A DNA stretch of 64,000 bases, from NCBI GenBank assembly GCA_022601195.1, contig JAHZIX010000052.1, forward strand, positions 124,001 to 188,000, read 5' to 3'. The notes beneath the pieces were generated by a model. The model saw only the letters and a program-made list of their open reading frames with translations, was not told where the DNA came from and did no database searches. The stretch's first letter is position 1. Each line of letters starts with the position of its first letter. This DNA is from Deltaproteobacteria bacterium. GTDB taxonomy: Bacteria > Acidobacteriota > Thermoanaerobaculia > Multivoradales > JAHZIX01. This document shows positions 33,246 to 41,726 of the stretch, in pieces. A program made the position numbers and the translations under genes.

Positions 33246-34067
33246 ATGCCTAAGGGACAACGACAAAGCCTCAGAGAAAAATTCAAGGCCGAATCGGAGA
33301 AGCGAAGGCCTTTTGCCCACCTGTGCCGCCGGGCCAAGACCGGCAAAGTAGCTCTAGGGACCTTGGTGATCGGAAGCCTCTTCCTTCCGATGGAGCCAGC
33401 GGTGGCTTCCCAGCAAATCGTTCCGGGCACAGATCAGAAAGTGGAAGGACTCGTGGCAGATCTCCCATGGAGCTTCGAGATAACACAGGAGAACTCGATC
33501 GATTCGAAGGCTAGCGAAGAGCCGACTCAGATGACCCGCTTCCGTTTCAAATCGACAGAGCCTTACGAGGAAACGTCAGACGGAAAGATCTATCTGCGGT
33601 TGCGATTGTCGACGTTTGAACACGACACCGCCTTGGCTGCTGAATCCGCCTTCGATGAGCTCCTAGGAAATGCTGATCCTGGATTTGGGATTAGCTACGC
33701 CTGGGATCAGATCTTTGTGAGCGGTACGATGGTCTATCATTTGCACGCTCCTTGTCTATTCTCGAAAGACAGGTTCCGCCAGATAGTGACTATCCTTGAA
33801 GGGTCGATACGGCGAAGGTCCGCGAACAATTTGCGAGTCATGACTTGCTGGTGTGGATCAGGCTGTGAGGAAAAACCGGCAGAACAGAACCAAGTGACTC
33901 ATGACAAACCATCTCTCGCGGGACTACCCAGAATCCCAACCCTGACCGATACGCTAAACCACGCAGGCAGAAACTTTTCCTCCCCACCAGGGGCAAGATC
34001 GACAAAACCTCCCCTTGCGAAGTCTTCGTCCAAGAGGCCTCAGGGAGAGCGAGCTGAAGAGCCATGA
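33246..34067 (+). CDS. Exported or membrane-anchored protein of unknown function
   Basis: A 273-residue protein with a basic N-terminus (MPKGQRQSLREKFK), a hydrophobic segment at about 35-55 (ALGTLVIGSLFLPMEPAVAS) and a mature domain with ADLPWSFEITQENSID, RFRFKSTEPY and DRFRQIVTILEGSIRRR. CWCGSGCEE near residue 200 is cysteine-rich. The last 60 residues are low in order and Ser/Pro/Arg-rich. GGGAGG is 6 nt upstream of the ATG. Its stop overlaps the start of the next gene (ATGA). A broken relative lies at 32579-32700. Not recognised as a known family. Confidence 0.55.
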   Translation: MPKGQRQSLREKFKAESEKRRPFAHLCRRAKTGKVALGTLVIGSLFLPMEPAVASQQIVPGTDQKVEGLVADLPWSFEITQENSIDSKASEEPTQMTRFRFKSTEPYEETSDGKIYLRLRLSTFEHDTALAAESAFDELLGNADPGFGISYAWDQIFVSGTMVYHLHAPCLFSKDRFRQIVTILEGSIRRRSANNLRVMTCWCGSGCEEKPAEQNQVTHDKPSLAGLPRIPTLTDTLNHAGRNFSSPPGARSTKPPLAKSSSKRPQGERAEEP

Positions 34068-34576
34068 GAGAAGAGAGAGCTGCTGCCCTGAAAACAACCG
34101 TGACATTGAAACCAGGTTTGGACCACGTGAGAGAAATACCTGCAATCGACTCTCCAGCGATTCTGCCGCGACTGAGTCGTGTACTCGTCGTTGCCCTCCT
34201 AGTCCCATTACTTGGGGGCTGCTATTTCTCTCGATCCAGCGAGCTGGTCTGCGAGTGCGAGATGGCGAAACAACTCGACAGAGGGGAGCTCAAGGAACTC
34301 TCAGCCGCCCCTAGAAATTATTCCGGTCTGGGAACCTGGCCGAGCTCCCTCGACCTACCAGAGGAATTTGAAATTCAGAGCAAGTTGGAACAGGCAGAGG
34401 TTCATTGGTTTGAAGTTGAATCCGGAGAATCTTTGGGTTGTTATGTCTTCAAAGGCTCGGATCGAGTGAATGTGATTCTGACTTTGAGCTCCGATGAATC
34501 CGGTGCGGAACCAGTGGAGGCACTAGTATTGGGACCGCCTTTCGGAACCCCTAGAAGGCCTTGGGAAAAGTGCTAG
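34064..34576 (+). CDS. Putative lipoprotein
   Basis: A 170-residue protein with an unusually long basic N-region and a hydrophobic segment (LSRVLVVALLVPLLGGC) ending in a lipobox LGGC at about residue 52. The mature part is about 118 residues, acidic, with no family motif (EVHWFEVESGESLGCYVFKG). An internal start closer to the hydrophobic stretch is possible, but no better ATG was seen. Overlap of 4 bp with the upstream exported-protein gene suggests that the two function together at the envelope. Confidence 0.55.
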   Translation: MREERAAALKTTVTLKPGLDHVREIPAIDSPAILPRLSRVLVVALLVPLLGGCYFSRSSELVCECEMAKQLDRGELKELSAAPRNYSGLGTWPSSLDLPEEFEIQSKLEQAEVHWFEVESGESLGCYVFKGSDRVNVILTLSSDESGAEPVEALVLGPPFGTPRRPWEKC

Positions 34577-34774
34577 AGGCTCGATCCTCAAGCTGCGAGA
34601 CACGGGCGACCTAATGAAACACCTCACTCCCTGCCCCGGCCCAAGCTGTCACATCGCGTGTCTATTTCTGATTTCTGCTTCGCACGAAATGGTCAGCTAC
34701 TAGAGCCAGTAAGCTATGATGTCCAGCCGCAGAAGAAACGCCCCCAGAAAAATCACCACACCTCGGAGGTTCCC

Positions 34775-35161
34775 ATGAAGCGAGTCACTGGCATCGGCGG
34801 CATCTTTTTCAAGGCGAAGGATGCCCCTGCGCTCCAAGCTTGGTACAAGCGTCATCTCGGAATCGATGTCCAGGAGTGGGGCGGTACGGCCTTTTCCTGG
34901 TCCGACTCGGAAGGCAAGCCCACTGGTGGAATGACTGTCTGGTCTGTGAGCCCGGAGGAAAGCGAGCAATTTGCTCCCAGCAAGGCGTCGTTCATGGTCA
35001 ACTACCGAGTGGTAGACCTTCACGCGGTGGTCGCGGTGCTCCAGGAGGAAGGTTGCAACGTCCTCGACAAGATCGATGAATCCGAGTACGGCAAGTTTGC
35101 CTGGGTGATCGATCCTGAGGGCAACAAGGTCGAGTTGTGGCAGCCGCCTGACGGTCAATGA
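34775..35161 (+). CDS. VOC (glyoxalase-like) superfamily protein
   Basis: The ATG at 34775 with GGAGG 5 nt upstream gives 128 residues; the frame is open further upstream but without support. VTGIGGIFFKAKDAPALQAW is the first beta-alpha-beta unit, WYKRHLGIDV the family helix-turn, and FAWVIDPEGNKVELWQPP the C-terminal metal-site strand (Glu in VELWQ). Members are lyases, dioxygenases or antibiotic-binding proteins. A stem-loop resembling a degenerate attC site begins about 4 bp after the stop, so it could once have been an integron cassette. Substrate unknown. Confidence 0.85.
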   Translation: MKRVTGIGGIFFKAKDAPALQAWYKRHLGIDVQEWGGTAFSWSDSEGKPTGGMTVWSVSPEESEQFAPSKASFMVNYRVVDLHAVVAVLQEEGCNVLDKIDESEYGKFAWVIDPEGNKVELWQPPDGQ

Positions 35162-35589
35162 ACACGACAACGCTCTGTACGGCCAGCTGCTGCCGAACCT
35201 CTCGCAGCAGTGGACAAAGCCATCCGTTGGCGTCCTGGTAGGCTCCCAGGGCATCCCGCTCCTCAACTTTTTTTGAGGTAGGCTCCCGTCTTTGTACCCC
35301 TCTCCGGCACCTTAGAACGCTAGGATCGTCAACCTCCCCTCTCCCTCTTCGACTTCAAGCCCCAAACTAAAGGCTGCTGGCTTGTGGCTTGCGAGGCGGG
35401 CGGAAGAGACTGCAGCCCGCAAGCCGCGTGCAGCCCCTCGGCATCTGATACACTCGCATCATCGCAATCAAGAAATAATAGGTACTCAATCTAAAAAGAG
35501 GCAATGGGTCCTTTCGCTCTTTCGATGCCCGAAGAGGAACTAGAAAGGCCATGAAAATAAGATACATAGGGCACCCTAAGGAGCTCCGT
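35162..35589. other. Gene-free region with several inverted repeats
   Basis: 428 bp without a supported gene. It holds an attC-like stem-loop (35166-35230), an 11-bp direct repeat (GGTAGGCTCCC at 35237 and 35277), a CCTCAA/TTGAGG hairpin around a T-run (35261-35278) and an inverted repeat GGCTTGCG/CGCAAGCC (35386-35393, 35418-35425). Confidence 0.45.
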
Positions 35590-36546
35590 ATGCCAGCGCA
35601 GGCCAAGTATCTCGATGGTACCGAGTTAAGACAGGTCACACTACATCCGTACGTGACGACCAATTGCGCCCTTGGAGCCATCGCCGCCTACAAGGATTTT
35701 GCTGGAAAGGCTTGGAACCCTCCTCCTGAATTCAAGCTCTTACAGCGCTTCTCGGGCTGGAACCGGTATCTCGTGCACACGGGCCAGGAAGAGAAATTCG
35801 GCCTGATCTTGGAGGGCAAGGAAGAGGACTCCAAAACCTGGCTCGTCGCGTTTCGAGGAACAGCCTCGAAGGCCAATATCTACCAGGATATGTGGGTAAA
35901 TACGGTCCCCTTCAAGCCTCATAGGGCCCGGGGCCCTTTTCCAGACAACGTTGCGGTTGCCTCGGGCTTCAACAGCCTCTACACCGACAAGGGTGGTTCG
36001 ATGAAGTTGTCGATGCAGGAGCAGCTATTCAAAGCTATGGAGATCGGCAAGCCTTCGATAGTCTATGTCACCGGTCATAGCCTCGGCGGTGCACTGGCAA
36101 GCTTGTTCGCCTTGGATGTCGCTTCGAGTCGGCCCGGAGGTGTGAGAGTGGTCAGCACCACATTTGCCAGCCCTCGCGTTGGCAAATCAGGGTGGCAAAG
36201 CACCTACGATAAGAAGGTCGACGATTCATTCCGTATTGCCAACTTTTGGGACTCCGTGCCTGCTCTTCCTCCAGAGAGCTTTGTGGGCTACAAGCATGTC
36301 GGACAACAGTTCCTCGTGTCGTTCTATGTCAAGGATGCGAGAGTGATTCATCCGATTTCGAGGCACGCCATGGCGAACTATCTATGGGTAGTGCGCAAGG
36401 CCGTTCTAGCCACCCCCCAGGTGTGGGAGGGAGAGTTCCCTGACCAGACCGACTCGGAGTGGACCATGCAGAGCACCCTTCCGCCGTCTAAGGAAGTTCC
36501 CGCCTGGGAAGAGCTCCAGCATAGGGTTCCCGGCGACTTCGCCTGA
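35590..36546 (+). CDS. Lipase class 3 family protein
   Basis: AAGGAG 6 nt upstream favours the ATG at 35590 (318 residues) over one at 35551. The alpha/beta hydrolase signature VTGHSLGGALA holds the nucleophile Ser164. WLVAFRGT supplies the oxyanion-hole strand typical of Lipase_3. The likely acid is Asp221 in NFWDSVPALPP and the likely base His259 in SRHAMANY. No signal peptide is visible, so it is probably cytosolic or uses another route. Relatives hydrolyse triglycerides or phospholipids. A hairpin overlaps the stop codon (36524-36552). Confidence 0.85.
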   Translation: MPAQAKYLDGTELRQVTLHPYVTTNCALGAIAAYKDFAGKAWNPPPEFKLLQRFSGWNRYLVHTGQEEKFGLILEGKEEDSKTWLVAFRGTASKANIYQDMWVNTVPFKPHRARGPFPDNVAVASGFNSLYTDKGGSMKLSMQEQLFKAMEIGKPSIVYVTGHSLGGALASLFALDVASSRPGGVRVVSTTFASPRVGKSGWQSTYDKKVDDSFRIANFWDSVPALPPESFVGYKHVGQQFLVSFYVKDARVIHPISRHAMANYLWVVRKAVLATPQVWEGEFPDQTDSEWTMQSTLPPSKEVPAWEELQHRVPGDFA

Positions 36547-36552
36547 GAACCC
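36524..36552 (+). terminator. Hairpin overlapping the lipase stop codon
   Basis: GGGTTC...GAACCC outer stem with an inner GGCG/CGCC stem. There is no T-run, so it is only a candidate terminator or mRNA 3' stabiliser. Confidence 0.3.
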
Positions 36553-36919
36553 CGACGGCCTGGTCACGGGGTGTAGTCAGCGTAGCCCTGCCCCAACTTC
36601 CTGAGTACCCCGAAATGCGAGACAATGTGCAGGGAGGCTCCGAATGGCAAAGTGGCAACGAAGGGAATACACGGACGAGAACAAGGCCGAGTAGGCTCAG
36701 GCTGCGGCAGCCTCTCTCTTGAGGGATAAGAGCACCGACGCAACCTCCGGGGGATTCTCTGGCGTCGCTGACATCGACACTGGGACTCCTGCGCGTCCAA
36801 TCGCAAAAGGATCGGGCTAGCAGGGTTGGGAGCCCTATTCTGAATGGACCACCCCTGCAGCGCGTCAACGACGTCATTGACGAGGAGTAAGAACGTTTTG
36901 CCGAATAGGAGTTTTCACC
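36553..36919. other. Intergenic region upstream of the TIR gene
   Basis: About 370 bp with no protein-like ORF, RNA or repeat recognised. It likely contains the promoter of the TIR gene. Confidence 0.4.
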
Positions 36920-37816
36920 ATGGGTGCACGGGCTGACATCAGCACAATGATCTCTTATCGCAGCACCGATCTTGGATTTGCGGAAGAGTTATTGGGCCTA
37001 TTGCGTGATCAAGGCATCTTCACCTGGATCGATCGTGAGGGAATTAAGCCGGGAACACAGTGGCGGGACGAACTATTTCGCGCACTCAAGCAATGCCGCG
37101 CCCTTGTTGTCGTGCTTTCCAGGGATTACTTGTCCAGCGATAACTGCCGAATGGAAGTCTTCATTGCTCGCAGTCTGGGTCACCGAATTGTGCCAGTGAT
37201 GATTGAAGACTGCTTCTCAGTGCTCTCTGAGCATGAAGAGACCAAAGGATTGGAAGATACCTTCATGATGAGGCTTCATTCCCTGAATGTTGTTGGACTC
37301 CAGATTGACAGATCAGAAGCGCTAAGGCGGGTCGTCAATGGCGTCTTGGCTACGAGCGGAGTCGAACCCTCACTCCACGAAGCTTACGTATCCTATTCCG
37401 GAAACACAGACGGCGAATTCGCCACAGAAGTTGCAAGGGACTTTTCGAACGCTGGCATCTCTTCTTGGGTCGCTACTCAGAATGTCCATGTCGGAGATAA
37501 CTGGAGAGATGCCCAGGCAAGAGCAATGATGGGCGCGTCTTCACATGTAGTCGTGCTTGATGAAAATATTGTGCGTTCTCCAGTCCTTAGGACCGAAATT
37601 CTTCTTTCTGAGGCCCTGGGACTGAGCACCTATACTGTTCTTCCTCCGCGACTCGAAGGGGAGTACGAGAAAATTGAGGCAATGATGCACGATCTGGACT
37701 CTGGCGATCAAACCTATCGTCGGCTGACCCAAGTGCAGTATGTACCAAGAAATAGACTTACCGAATTGCACCCGCTTCTGAGCGCGGATATACAGAACCG
37801 CACAACAAAGGACTGA
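36920..37816 (+). CDS. Tandem TIR-TIR domain protein
   Basis: A 298-residue protein that is almost entirely two TIR domains. TIR 1 (about residues 8-140) has TMISYRSTDLGFAEELLGLL, FTWIDREGIKPGTQWRDEL and VVLSRDYLSSDNCRMEVF, with the candidate catalytic Glu79. TIR 2 (about 153-295) has EAYVSYSGNTDGEFATEVAR, SSWVATQNVHVGDNWRDA and VVLDENIVRSPVLRTEIL, with Glu226 at the matching place. AGGAG lies 8 nt before the ATG. Base composition is clearly more AT-rich than the flanks. Bacterial TIR domains hydrolyse NAD or make cyclic ADP-ribose isomers, often in phage defence. No partner sensor domain is fused. Confidence 0.88.
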   Translation: MGARADISTMISYRSTDLGFAEELLGLLRDQGIFTWIDREGIKPGTQWRDELFRALKQCRALVVVLSRDYLSSDNCRMEVFIARSLGHRIVPVMIEDCFSVLSEHEETKGLEDTFMMRLHSLNVVGLQIDRSEALRRVVNGVLATSGVEPSLHEAYVSYSGNTDGEFATEVARDFSNAGISSWVATQNVHVGDNWRDAQARAMMGASSHVVVLDENIVRSPVLRTEILLSEALGLSTYTVLPPRLEGEYEKIEAMMHDLDSGDQTYRRLTQVQYVPRNRLTELHPLLSADIQNRTTKD

Positions 37817-37899
37817 TCCGATGAGCTCGCACCCGCCTGCGCTGAGGTCAATACTTTCCTTCGACCTCGGCTAACTCGAACTTTTCGTGCCACCACCAA

Positions 37900-38403
37900 A
37901 TGAACCTCCAAACCGCTCTAGCCAACTGGGATGGCAAATCCGCTGGGGAGATTCGGTCGATCCATGATCGACATCGGGGCGAGCCCGGGTATCCGTCCCT
38001 CTTGATTGCGTTGATGGCCGTTGAGGCCTTCAGAACCGGTGCGACTTGGTTGCTCAAGGCGTTGCTCGAGGGGGGTGCAGAGATCTCGCCGGGAGAGATC
38101 GAGACCATCTATGACCAGCTACCTGAACTGGACCACTGGGAACAAAAACTCCACTTACTTCAATGCATGGAGTACTTGCCGATCCCTGATGCTCAGAAAC
38201 GGAGTGTCCGGCGTTTCCTGCGGGAGAGCTTGGAGTCCGAGAACAAGTTCGTCCGGGCGTGGGCGCATAACGGCTACTACCACTTGGCGAAGCAGTATCC
38301 GGAATTTCAAGGAGAGGCCGAAGGGCTCTTTGCCAAGGCTCTTCGTGATGAAGCGCCATCGGTCAAGGCGCGGATCCGCAAAGTGATTCTGAAAGGCTTC
38401 TAG
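37900..38403 (+). CDS. HEAT-like helical repeat protein
   Basis: A 167-residue all-helical protein: WLLKALLEGGAEISPGEI, HLLQCMEYLPIPDAQKRSVR, FVRAWAHNGYYHLAKQYPEF and EAPSVKARIRKVILKGF at the end. The spacing of paired helices and the AWAHNGYYHLA unit resemble small HEAT/armadillo-type proteins. It lies 83 bp after the TIR-TIR gene in the same direction, without a strong ribosome binding site. No catalytic motif. It might bind the TIR protein or act alone; the sequence does not decide. Confidence 0.6.
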   Translation: MNLQTALANWDGKSAGEIRSIHDRHRGEPGYPSLLIALMAVEAFRTGATWLLKALLEGGAEISPGEIETIYDQLPELDHWEQKLHLLQCMEYLPIPDAQKRSVRRFLRESLESENKFVRAWAHNGYYHLAKQYPEFQGEAEGLFAKALRDEAPSVKARIRKVILKGF

Positions 38404-38487
38404 TCGGTACTTCTCGAGAGGTGCTCCTCGAGGGACGCCTGACAGCGCGCCCCCCGAGAATCTTCCCCTCTTCTAATCTCACCAAGA

Positions 38488-38511
38488 AACCCCGGCTGGA
38501 GAGCCCCGGTT
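38488..38511 (-). terminator. Probable terminator of the exported-protein gene at 38571
   Basis: On the minus strand AACCGGGGCT pairs with AGCCGGGGTT around a CTCC loop (two internal mismatches), followed by TTTCTT. It lies 60 bp past the stop at 38571 and may also stop read-through from the plus strand. Confidence 0.45.
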
Positions 38512-38570
38512 CTAACCTGTCACAGGTCAGCGTTCGGAGTTCCAGCCGAGGGCGAGATCCACTCCAGGTC

Positions 38571-39680
38571 TTAGAAACTCACCGGAATTTCTGCCGGATC
38601 GTCTTCGCTGTTGACGCTGCCTTGCGCCCAATTCCCGTTGATCTCGGCATCGGAGAGCTGGATGAGTGCGGTCCACAGCTCCATTTCAACGGCTTCCCCG
38701 GAAGCCCTGTAAGCGCCGAGGCCCGTCATCTCGTCTTGCCATTGGGCGAAGTAGGCATCGGCGTTGTAGGAGACGTCGCTTTGAGTGGCTGAGTAGACAA
38801 TCGACTTCACCCGAACCGCCGTTTCGTACATGTGGTAGTCGGAGTCGAGGTTGAGCTGGAAGCCCCGGATGCCCACCGTTCCATGATCGAAGGTCGCTGT
38901 GGCGGTGGAGTTGATGGTGTCTGACATCTGGACTTGCCCAAGAGTGACCTCTGTCCCACCGCCGAATATATCGCCGTCCCAATCGTAGTCGTGCTGAGGA
39001 TTCGAGTTGCTAAAGGCGACTTCCCCGGCGTCCCCAGCGATGAGGAAAAATCGAACCTGAAGACGGTAATCCCAGTCGTTGCCCCCCACGCACTCGGGTG
39101 AAGTGAAGAAGGGGCAATCCATCTTCAGAGCCCACTCAATATCAAACTCGAGATTGCCGTTGACGTATTCGAGGTTCTTGAGCAGGATCTTCAATCGATC
39201 GAGCTTCTTTGACTCTCCGCTCAGTCTCTCCAGATGGAACCCGTTCAGGAAGGCTCTGTAGCGATCTCGGTTCTGCATGTCCGCCGGTGCGGTCACAACG
39301 ATGTGCCGGATGTCGTTGCTCAACTGGCCGTCGGTTCCAGGGACCGGAAACTGGATCAGACCGGTTTTTATGGCAGCGGACGAGGTGCTCAATTCGGTGT
39401 AGGCAGTGATGAAATCCGCATCATCTACCGCGGTCCCAGTGGACGCCGAGTGATGGGCATCCCCATCGCAGCCGTTGCTGTCGCAGTTCATCGTCATCCA
39501 GCTACCCAGCCGATCGATGCGGTGATTGCGGGTGTCCCACTCGTGGGTGAACCCACGCCACAGGAAGGCATGGTCCTCCGCGGGTCGGGGGGCGACCACC
39601 TGGGCTGTGGCGGCCAAAGCAGACAGAAGTAAGAGGGCAAGGCTAAGCAGTGATATTCTGTGACGTTGTGGTTGCTTCAT
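38571..39680 (-). CDS. Exported protein of unknown function
   Basis: The ATG at 39680 (GGGAG 8 nt upstream) gives 369 residues with a clean signal peptide (ISLLSLALLLLSALAATAQ). The open frame further upstream is not supported. The mature protein begins VVAPRPAEDHAFLWRGFTHE and contains MNCDSNGCDGDAHH, a beta-rich central part and DYDWDGDIFGGGTEVTLG, an Asp-rich, possibly calcium-binding loop. Relatives not recognised. It is divergent from the membrane-bound regulator gene at 39895, which is a plausible controller of it. Confidence 0.6.
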   Translation of the reverse strand: MKQPQRHRISLLSLALLLLSALAATAQVVAPRPAEDHAFLWRGFTHEWDTRNHRIDRLGSWMTMNCDSNGCDGDAHHSASTGTAVDDADFITAYTELSTSSAAIKTGLIQFPVPGTDGQLSNDIRHIVVTAPADMQNRDRYRAFLNGFHLERLSGESKKLDRLKILLKNLEYVNGNLEFDIEWALKMDCPFFTSPECVGGNDWDYRLQVRFFLIAGDAGEVAFSNSNPQHDYDWDGDIFGGGTEVTLGQVQMSDTINSTATATFDHGTVGIRGFQLNLDSDYHMYETAVRVKSIVYSATQSDVSYNADAYFAQWQDEMTGLGAYRASGEAVEMELWTALIQLSDAEINGNWAQGSVNSEDDPAEIPVSF

Positions 39681-39894
39681 TTGGGTTTCTCCCGTGTTTC
39701 CGTCGAGCTGGCTTGAGTGCCGATCACCGCAGTGTCCCTTGCACGGCTGGTGACTTTGCTCACTCAAACCGTAGCCATCCGGCCCGTTGAAAAGGGTCAT
39801 GAAACCCTAAGCAAGGGGTGAACGTTGTGTGAATGACTCGCGAATTCATGAACGAATCGTGAAATCCGCCCCGGGAGCCTCGAGAGGAGAGAAG

Positions 39895-40707
39895 ATGCCT
39901 TACCAGTTTGAAGCCTTTGAATTTGACGGGAAGCTAGGCACACTGAATGGGCCCGAGGGGGAGATTCATCTCCGCCCCCAGACTTTCCGCGTCTTGGCGA
40001 CTCTCATCGAAGAAGCTCCTAGGGTCGTCAGTGGCGACGAGCTCGTCGAAAGAGCTTGGGATGTCCCCTTCGTCTCTTCCGATTCGATTCGCCAAGCCCT
40101 CAGCGAGCTGCGGCGGGCCCTGGGGGACGACGCTCAGAATTCGAGGATCATCCAAACGGTTCACCGGAGGGGTTACCGCTTCATCGCTTCTCTCTCCGAG
40201 CTGCCGAAAGACGACTTCGAAGAGACTCCAGCCGCCGAAGCCGGATTACCCGCCGAACCCATTGAAAAGGCTTCAGCCAATGGATCTCGATTTCCCCTCA
40301 AAAGGGCTTTGGCTGCATCCGCACTTCTGGCCCTGTCTCTATTCTTGTTTGCGCGGCTAGCTCCTAGCTCTTCCCCACCCCTGGAACAGCAGATGGTGGA
40401 GCAACAGCTCGCACCGAGCCCCAATGAGCTGCCGCCAGCCGCGGAGGCCGATCCCCCGGCCCGCAACTCCGAAGACTTGGCTCTGCGCCCCGGAAATCGG
40501 CGCAGGGGTAACCGGCCGGCGGGGAGGAGAAACGGAGGCCGACAGAACAAGGGACAGCTGATGGAGCTCACTGCGCTCCGATTGAAAACGATCGATGCGC
40601 TTTTGGAGTCCGGCACCTCGGTCCCAGAAATCGCTCGCCAACTGGAAATCTCTGAACGCAGTGTCCACCAAGCCGCCAAGCTCTTGGAGGAGATGGCGGA
40701 TCCTTAG
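39895..40707 (+). CDS. Membrane-tethered winged-helix regulator with extra C-terminal HTH
   Basis: The ATG at 39895, after GAGAGGAGAG, gives 270 residues. Residues 1-100 form an OmpR/CadC-type winged helix: LRPQTFRVLATLIEEAPRVV, VSSDSIRQALSELRRAL and QTVHRRGYRFIA. A single hydrophobic segment (about 137-155, ALAASALLALSLFLFARLA) follows, as in CadC/ToxR-type regulators. Unexpectedly, the C-terminal part is a Pro-rich stretch, an Arg/Asn-rich basic stretch and then LKTIDALLESGTSVPEIARQ and LEISERSVHQAAKLLEEM, a second helix-turn-helix. If the segment spans the membrane, this domain would be outside the cytoplasm. It is divergent from 38571-39680. Confidence 0.8.
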   Translation: MPYQFEAFEFDGKLGTLNGPEGEIHLRPQTFRVLATLIEEAPRVVSGDELVERAWDVPFVSSDSIRQALSELRRALGDDAQNSRIIQTVHRRGYRFIASLSELPKDDFEETPAAEAGLPAEPIEKASANGSRFPLKRALAASALLALSLFLFARLAPSSSPPLEQQMVEQQLAPSPNELPPAAEADPPARNSEDLALRPGNRRRGNRPAGRRNGGRQNKGQLMELTALRLKTIDALLESGTSVPEIARQLEISERSVHQAAKLLEEMADP

Positions 40708-41032
40708 TGCACCAGGTGCGAGGTGCCGGGCGAGATAAGTCAGTGAAATCCGGAGAACCTTACGAGACCGCCTTCGCTTTACGAATGCCTTTGGAACCAA
40801 TGCCCTCCGGTACGGAACTCTTTCATTTCCCTCGGCGCCCGGTGGAGGCGAATTCTCAGTACGCAGGGAACTGCGCCCTAGGTAGGTGAGGTTGGGGCCG
40901 ACCTTTTCTCAGATCCTCTGGCCGCTCCAGAACCAAAACCCAGCGTCGCCTAGGCAATTCCTCTGAGTCCTTGCCAGCAGAGCCTCTGCCTGCTCCGAAA
41001 CAATCACCGATCTGACCCGGTAGGGCCTGAGC
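40708..41032. other. Intergenic region, no gene seen
   Basis: About 325 bp between the regulator and the NTF2-like gene. No ORF with a start signal, RNA or repeat was recognised. Confidence 0.4.
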
Positions 41033-41539
41033 ATGAATACCAAGTTCCACCGAAAGGTCATCCTAATTCTCATCCTCTCTGCTCTTCCATCTTGGGGTTC
41101 AGGTCGGGCCTTGGCCACGAACCTCGACCCCGACGATGCGGATGCTTCACCGCCAAGCATGACATTGGAAGAGCTAGGTCTAGTTCTGGACAACGCTCTT
41201 TCTGATGCCTTCAACCGCCATGACCTGCCTGCCCTGCTCGATCTCTTTGCCGAGGACCTGGAGTTCTTTCACGATACTGGAGGACTGCAGGATTTCGCCA
41301 AGGTTAGCGAGGGGTTCAAGGGTCTTTTCTCCAAAGATAACGGCCTTCGGCGGGAGCTGGTGGCCGATTCCCTCAAGGTTTATCCCCTACCAGGCTATGG
41401 CTTGCTCGAGGTTGGACGTCATCGCTTCTGTCACGAGGAAGGTGAGGTCACTGACTGTGGCACCTTCGAGTTCTCTCATGTCTGGCGACAGCAGGGGGAG
41501 GATTGGAAGATCAGTCGGGTGCTGAGCTACGGTCACTGA
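41033..41539 (+). CDS. Exported NTF2-like (DUF4440/SnoaL type) protein
   Basis: A 168-residue protein with a signal peptide (FHRKVILILILSALPSWGSG). The mature part has the NTF2-like layout: LGLVLDNALSDAFNRHDLPA helix, LLDLFAEDLEFFHD strand, then long strands ending FEFSHVWRQQGEDWKISRVL. This matches DUF4440-like cone-shaped barrels that bind small ligands or act as enzymes. The ribosome binding site is weak. It stands alone; substrate unknown. Confidence 0.8.
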   Translation: MNTKFHRKVILILILSALPSWGSGRALATNLDPDDADASPPSMTLEELGLVLDNALSDAFNRHDLPALLDLFAEDLEFFHDTGGLQDFAKVSEGFKGLFSKDNGLRRELVADSLKVYPLPGYGLLEVGRHRFCHEEGEVTDCGTFEFSHVWRQQGEDWKISRVLSYGH

Positions 41540-41726
41540 TTTCCTTACACCGCGTCATGGGAATTGTTAGCCTTCTCGGGTGAATCAGAGCAGACCATCC
41601 AGAGTTCGATCTTGAAAAGAGCCTTCGGGAATGTCCTTGCCTTTGTTGTTGTTTCTATTGCCAGAATACGAGTATCAGCGATCGGTCGGAGAATAGGGAG
41701 AGGCTCAACTTGAAAAGAGAGACACT

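Noticed and set aside
36920..38403. Assignment of the TIR gene to a Thoeris system
   Set aside because: No adjacent SIR2-SLOG (ThsA-like) gene; the SIR2-TPR gene is 10 kb away and has a different architecture.
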